A stretch of DNA of 8,081 nt from Planctomicrobium sp. (lineage in GTDB: Bacteria > Planctomycetota > Planctomycetia > Planctomycetales > Planctomycetaceae), in NCBI GenBank assembly GCA_018659505.1, contig JABJMI010000592.1, positions 1-8,081 on the forward strand, read 5' to 3'. Numbering within the stretch: the first letter of the stretch is position 1; each line of letters opens with the position of its first letter. A program made the translations under genes and the position numbers. Positions 6,551 through 8,081 of the stretch are shown here, one piece after another. The notes under the pieces were generated by a model that saw nothing but the letters and a program-made list of their open reading frames with translations, was not told the origin of the DNA and searched no databases.

Positions 6551-6554
6551 GAGG
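6551..6554 (+). promoter_or_regulatory. Ribosome binding site of the small secreted protein
   Basis: GAGG precedes the ATG at 6564 by nine bases. It supports the shorter start, which begins directly with a signal peptide. Confidence 0.5.
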
Positions 6555-6563
6555 TATGTTTCA

Positions 6564-7007
6564 ATGAAATTTCTCACATTGTGCAGTCTGGTGACAGCGT
6601 TGGTTTTGACATTGCCGGGTCAAACCCTGTTCGCAGATGTGGGGGCGTGTTGGATCATGTTTGCCTATCATCACAAAGTGCCGTTGAATGCTAAGCAGCA
6701 GAAAGAGCTTGGCTCACGACTTTTGGATGCGCATGTTGGCTCCTCGGAGTCAGATGGTCACATTCTGTTCATTTGTGAAATTGACACCCATGATTCTGAC
6801 GAACCTAAAGCACTTTACCGCATCCGCGAGACATACGCAGATGTCGGTCATAAGCTGAATGGATTTCGCCTCTCTGCTCCAGACTTCAAAGGGCTCCAAC
6901 AGGCGGTGCGTGAAGTGGAACAAGCATCTAAACAGAACAGCATTAATGGACTCAAAGCTGGCGCGCGGACCAAAGTCATGTCTGAACCACTCTATAAGAA
7001 TAAGTAA
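6564..7007 (+). CDS. Small secreted protein, function unknown
   Basis: 147 residues. I do not recognise the family. From the ATG at 6564, residues 1-24 form a signal peptide (MKFLTLCSLV...TLFA), giving a mature protein of about 120 residues beginning DVGACW. Mixed alpha/beta content follows, with a Cys pair (C28 and C66, numbering from this start) that could form a disulfide outside the cytoplasm. A Lys-rich C-terminus ends YKNK. GAGG (6551-6554) lies nine bases upstream of this ATG and decides the start; the in-frame GTG at 6513 would add 17 residues before the signal peptide. It follows the peptidase-like gene by 62 bases on the same strand with no clear terminator between, so co-transcription is plausible. 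No catalytic motif is visible. Confidence 0.75.
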   Translation: MKFLTLCSLVTALVLTLPGQTLFADVGACWIMFAYHHKVPLNAKQQKELGSRLLDAHVGSSESDGHILFICEIDTHDSDEPKALYRIRETYADVGHKLNGFRLSAPDFKGLQQAVREVEQASKQNSINGLKAGARTKVMSEPLYKNK

Positions 7008-7040
7008 ACCAAGTTCTAAAACTATTGGCATGAATGAATA

Positions 7041-7739
7041 ATGGCATTCGTCGTTCAGCGAGCAACATTGTTCCTGCATTTGAAACTTGCATTATTAACT
7101 CCATTTGATGCAACCATTGGGGTTATGTTTGTATACCGGAGGAGGCTTATCCTTTTTTGTGTAACGACTTACTTCCTGATCGAGGCAGGCCTTATACCGA
7201 TTCAACTGCCGGAATGGGAAGCCGTTCTGGAAACTCTCATCATCGCTGCCTGCATTGCAATTCCATTAATGATCATCGGTGCATTTTTAACTGCCTACGA
7301 CCATCTTCGCTTCGGCGGTTGGACAGACTGTGGACCGGAACAGCAAACAACGATTGCTGAAGAGTTCATTACTCTTTTAGTTGAGGAGAATTTCTCAGAT
7401 GCCCGAGAATTTGTTCACCTCAAGAATGCTCAGACTGAGGCAGAGATTTATTCAAAGTTACAGCGATGGAATCAACTTTTCGAGAACGATCTCACCATGG
7501 TGAGATCCGAAGATATTGGGACCGTCGACCATGTCTTTTTCCGGGAAGCTGTACAGTACTTGAAGCAGCGAAATATTCTCTCGAATTGTTATCTAGTGAT
7601 GGTCCCAATGATTGAAACTCTGAATCTCCCCGTTGGTTCTCCAATGAAACTGGCAATGTGCATGATCGAGCCAGCCTCTCATCGACCGATCTCCGGTTTC
7701 GCAGTAGTCGCTGTTTGTCGACCAACCAAATTGCTGTGA
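7041..7739 (+). CDS. Two-helix membrane protein with soluble C-terminal domain, function unknown
   Basis: 232 residues from the ATG at 7041, or 204 from an ATG at 7125. I do not recognise the family. Two membrane helices lie at about 35-53 and 63-86 of the longer form. A soluble domain of about 140 residues follows, with helices around 103-150 and a beta-rich end (YLVMVPMIE, LAMCMIE, GFAVVAVCR). That order loosely recalls small NTF2-like folds, but this is only an impression. The shorter form begins MFVYRRR, basic residues directly before the first helix, which suits an N-in membrane protein; neither start has a well-spaced Shine-Dalgarno. It begins 33 bases after the previous stop on the same strand and may share its transcript. 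A perfect 20-base palindrome lies inside at 7488-7507. Confidence 0.7.
   Translation: MAFVVQRATLFLHLKLALLTPFDATIGVMFVYRRRLILFCVTTYFLIEAGLIPIQLPEWEAVLETLIIAACIAIPLMIIGAFLTAYDHLRFGGWTDCGPEQQTTIAEEFITLLVEENFSDAREFVHLKNAQTEAEIYSKLQRWNQLFENDLTMVRSEDIGTVDHVFFREAVQYLKQRNILSNCYLVMVPMIETLNLPVGSPMKLAMCMIEPASHRPISGFAVVAVCRPTKLL
7488..7507. repeat. Perfect 20-base palindrome inside a coding region
   Basis: GATCTCACCA is followed directly by its exact reverse complement TGGTGAGATC, with no spacer. It lies in the soluble-domain coding region of the two-helix membrane protein. Such length without mismatch is uncommon by chance in a window this size. It could be a binding site for a dimeric regulator or simply a coincidence of codon choice. 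Confidence 0.6.
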
Positions 7740-7812
7740 GCATTTTATGATGAGGTAATGACAGTGATCTGCTTGAATTGAGTGCAACACAATCCGAGGG
7801 TCATCTCTGCCT

Positions 7813-7856
7813 AATCGGTTTAGTATTGAAGAGAGTTCAATGAGAATACTCCGATT
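7813..7856. terminator. Hairpin between convergent genes, possible terminator
   Basis: AATCGG (7813-7818) and AGTATT (7822-7827), separated by a TTT bulge, pair with AATACTCCGATT (7845-7856). The result is a 12-pair stem with a 17-base loop. It lies between the stop of the membrane-protein gene (7739) and the stop of the minus-strand LRR-like gene (7899), where a shared terminator would be expected. The stem is AT-rich and bulged and has no adjacent T run, so the call is tentative. Confidence 0.35.
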
Positions 7857-7898
7857 TGGATTAACCTTTAATGTTGCTGGAGTCTATTGGGGCAATTT

Positions 7899-8081
7899 CT
7901 ACTCTTCTTTCTTCAACGACTTATCAATGCTCAAAGGACCAATACTCAGGCAGCCGCAGCACCAGTTATCGCCGATATAACATTGAGGAAAGAATTCTCC
8001 GTGGAGTTTTTCAATCACATTCATGTCGATCTCAGTTTCATAAATACTGAGTCGCTCTAACTGCGGAAAGTGTCTGATTGA
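7899..8081 (-). CDS. C-terminal end of an LRR-like protein with Cys-rich tail (partial)
   Basis: The minus strand is open from the right edge (8081) to a TAG at 7899-7901, giving the last 60 residues of a protein whose start lies outside the window. Near the beginning, FPQLERLSIYETEID shows leucine-rich-repeat spacing (L..L.I..T.I), similar to repeats in short bacterial LRR proteins. The tail contains a cysteine cluster, DNWCCGCLSIG, preceded by C at CYIG, and ends in a charged KSLKKEE. Four closely spaced Cys could bind metal or form disulfides. An overlapping 46-codon plus-strand frame (7840-7980) is probably a shadow. The repeat call rests on little more than one unit, so it is moderate. 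Confidence 0.6.
   Translation of the reverse strand, partial: SIRHFPQLERLSIYETEIDMNVIEKLHGEFFPQCYIGDNWCCGCLSIGPLSIDKSLKKEE

Noticed and set aside
6750..7079. 109-codon minus-strand frame opposite the small secreted protein
   Set aside because: It is antisense to a gene with a clear signal peptide and Shine-Dalgarno, and has no supporting features.
7840..7980. 46-codon plus-strand frame starting MRILRFG
   Set aside because: It overlaps the minus-strand LRR-like end, whose frame is better supported, and it has no Shine-Dalgarno or family resemblance.

Overview
The window looks like a chromosomal segment from a member of the Planctomycetota (or a close PVC relative). This rests on the gene families. 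There is a secreted formylglycine sulfatase, and a large membrane-anchored VWA protein with a glutamine-amidotransferase-like domain. That gene is translationally coupled to a secreted caspase/legumain-like protein. There are also small helical proteins with WXG-like turns, a leucine-rich-repeat protein end, and Shine-Dalgarno-poor intergenic regions full of small palindromes. Base composition appears balanced to slightly AT-rich by eye. No tRNA, rRNA, CRISPR array, transposase gene or phage gene was seen, and no genus can be assigned.

Layout. 1-276 is non-coding and carries several small inverted repeats. 277-777 (+) and 1021-1245 (+) encode two small, mostly helical proteins. Each has a W-x-G or W-x-D turn followed by Phe eight residues after the Trp, which suggests WXG100/ESX-like proteins. 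Between them, a diverged copy of the second gene's leader and first codons abuts a 142-bp element with terminal inverted repeats (827-968). 1307-2809 (-) is a secreted sulfatase that converges on the WXG-like pair and diverges from the VWA gene. The divergent intergenic region holds a strong 24-bp-arm hairpin (2916-2984).

3095-5482 (+) and 5479-6501 (+) overlap by ATGA and form an envelope module. The first is an inner-membrane VWA protein with a large domain probably facing the periplasm. The second is an exported clan-CD (C13-like) cysteine-peptidase-like protein with acidic, EF-hand-like loops and a C-terminal helical region. Such VWA proteins often sit beside MoxR ATPase and DUF58 genes, but none is present here. 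Downstream are a small secreted protein of unknown function (6564-7007) and a two-helix membrane protein of unknown function (7041-7739 or 7125-7739). The right edge (7899-8081, -) holds the C-terminal 60 residues of an LRR-like protein with a Cys-rich tail; its start lies outside the window.

The most promising lead for an undescribed system is the tandem WXG-like pair, possibly substrates or partners of a type VII-like secretion ATPase encoded to the left of the window. The second is the coupled VWA/peptidase-like pair. Both functional readings are inferences from motifs and gene order.
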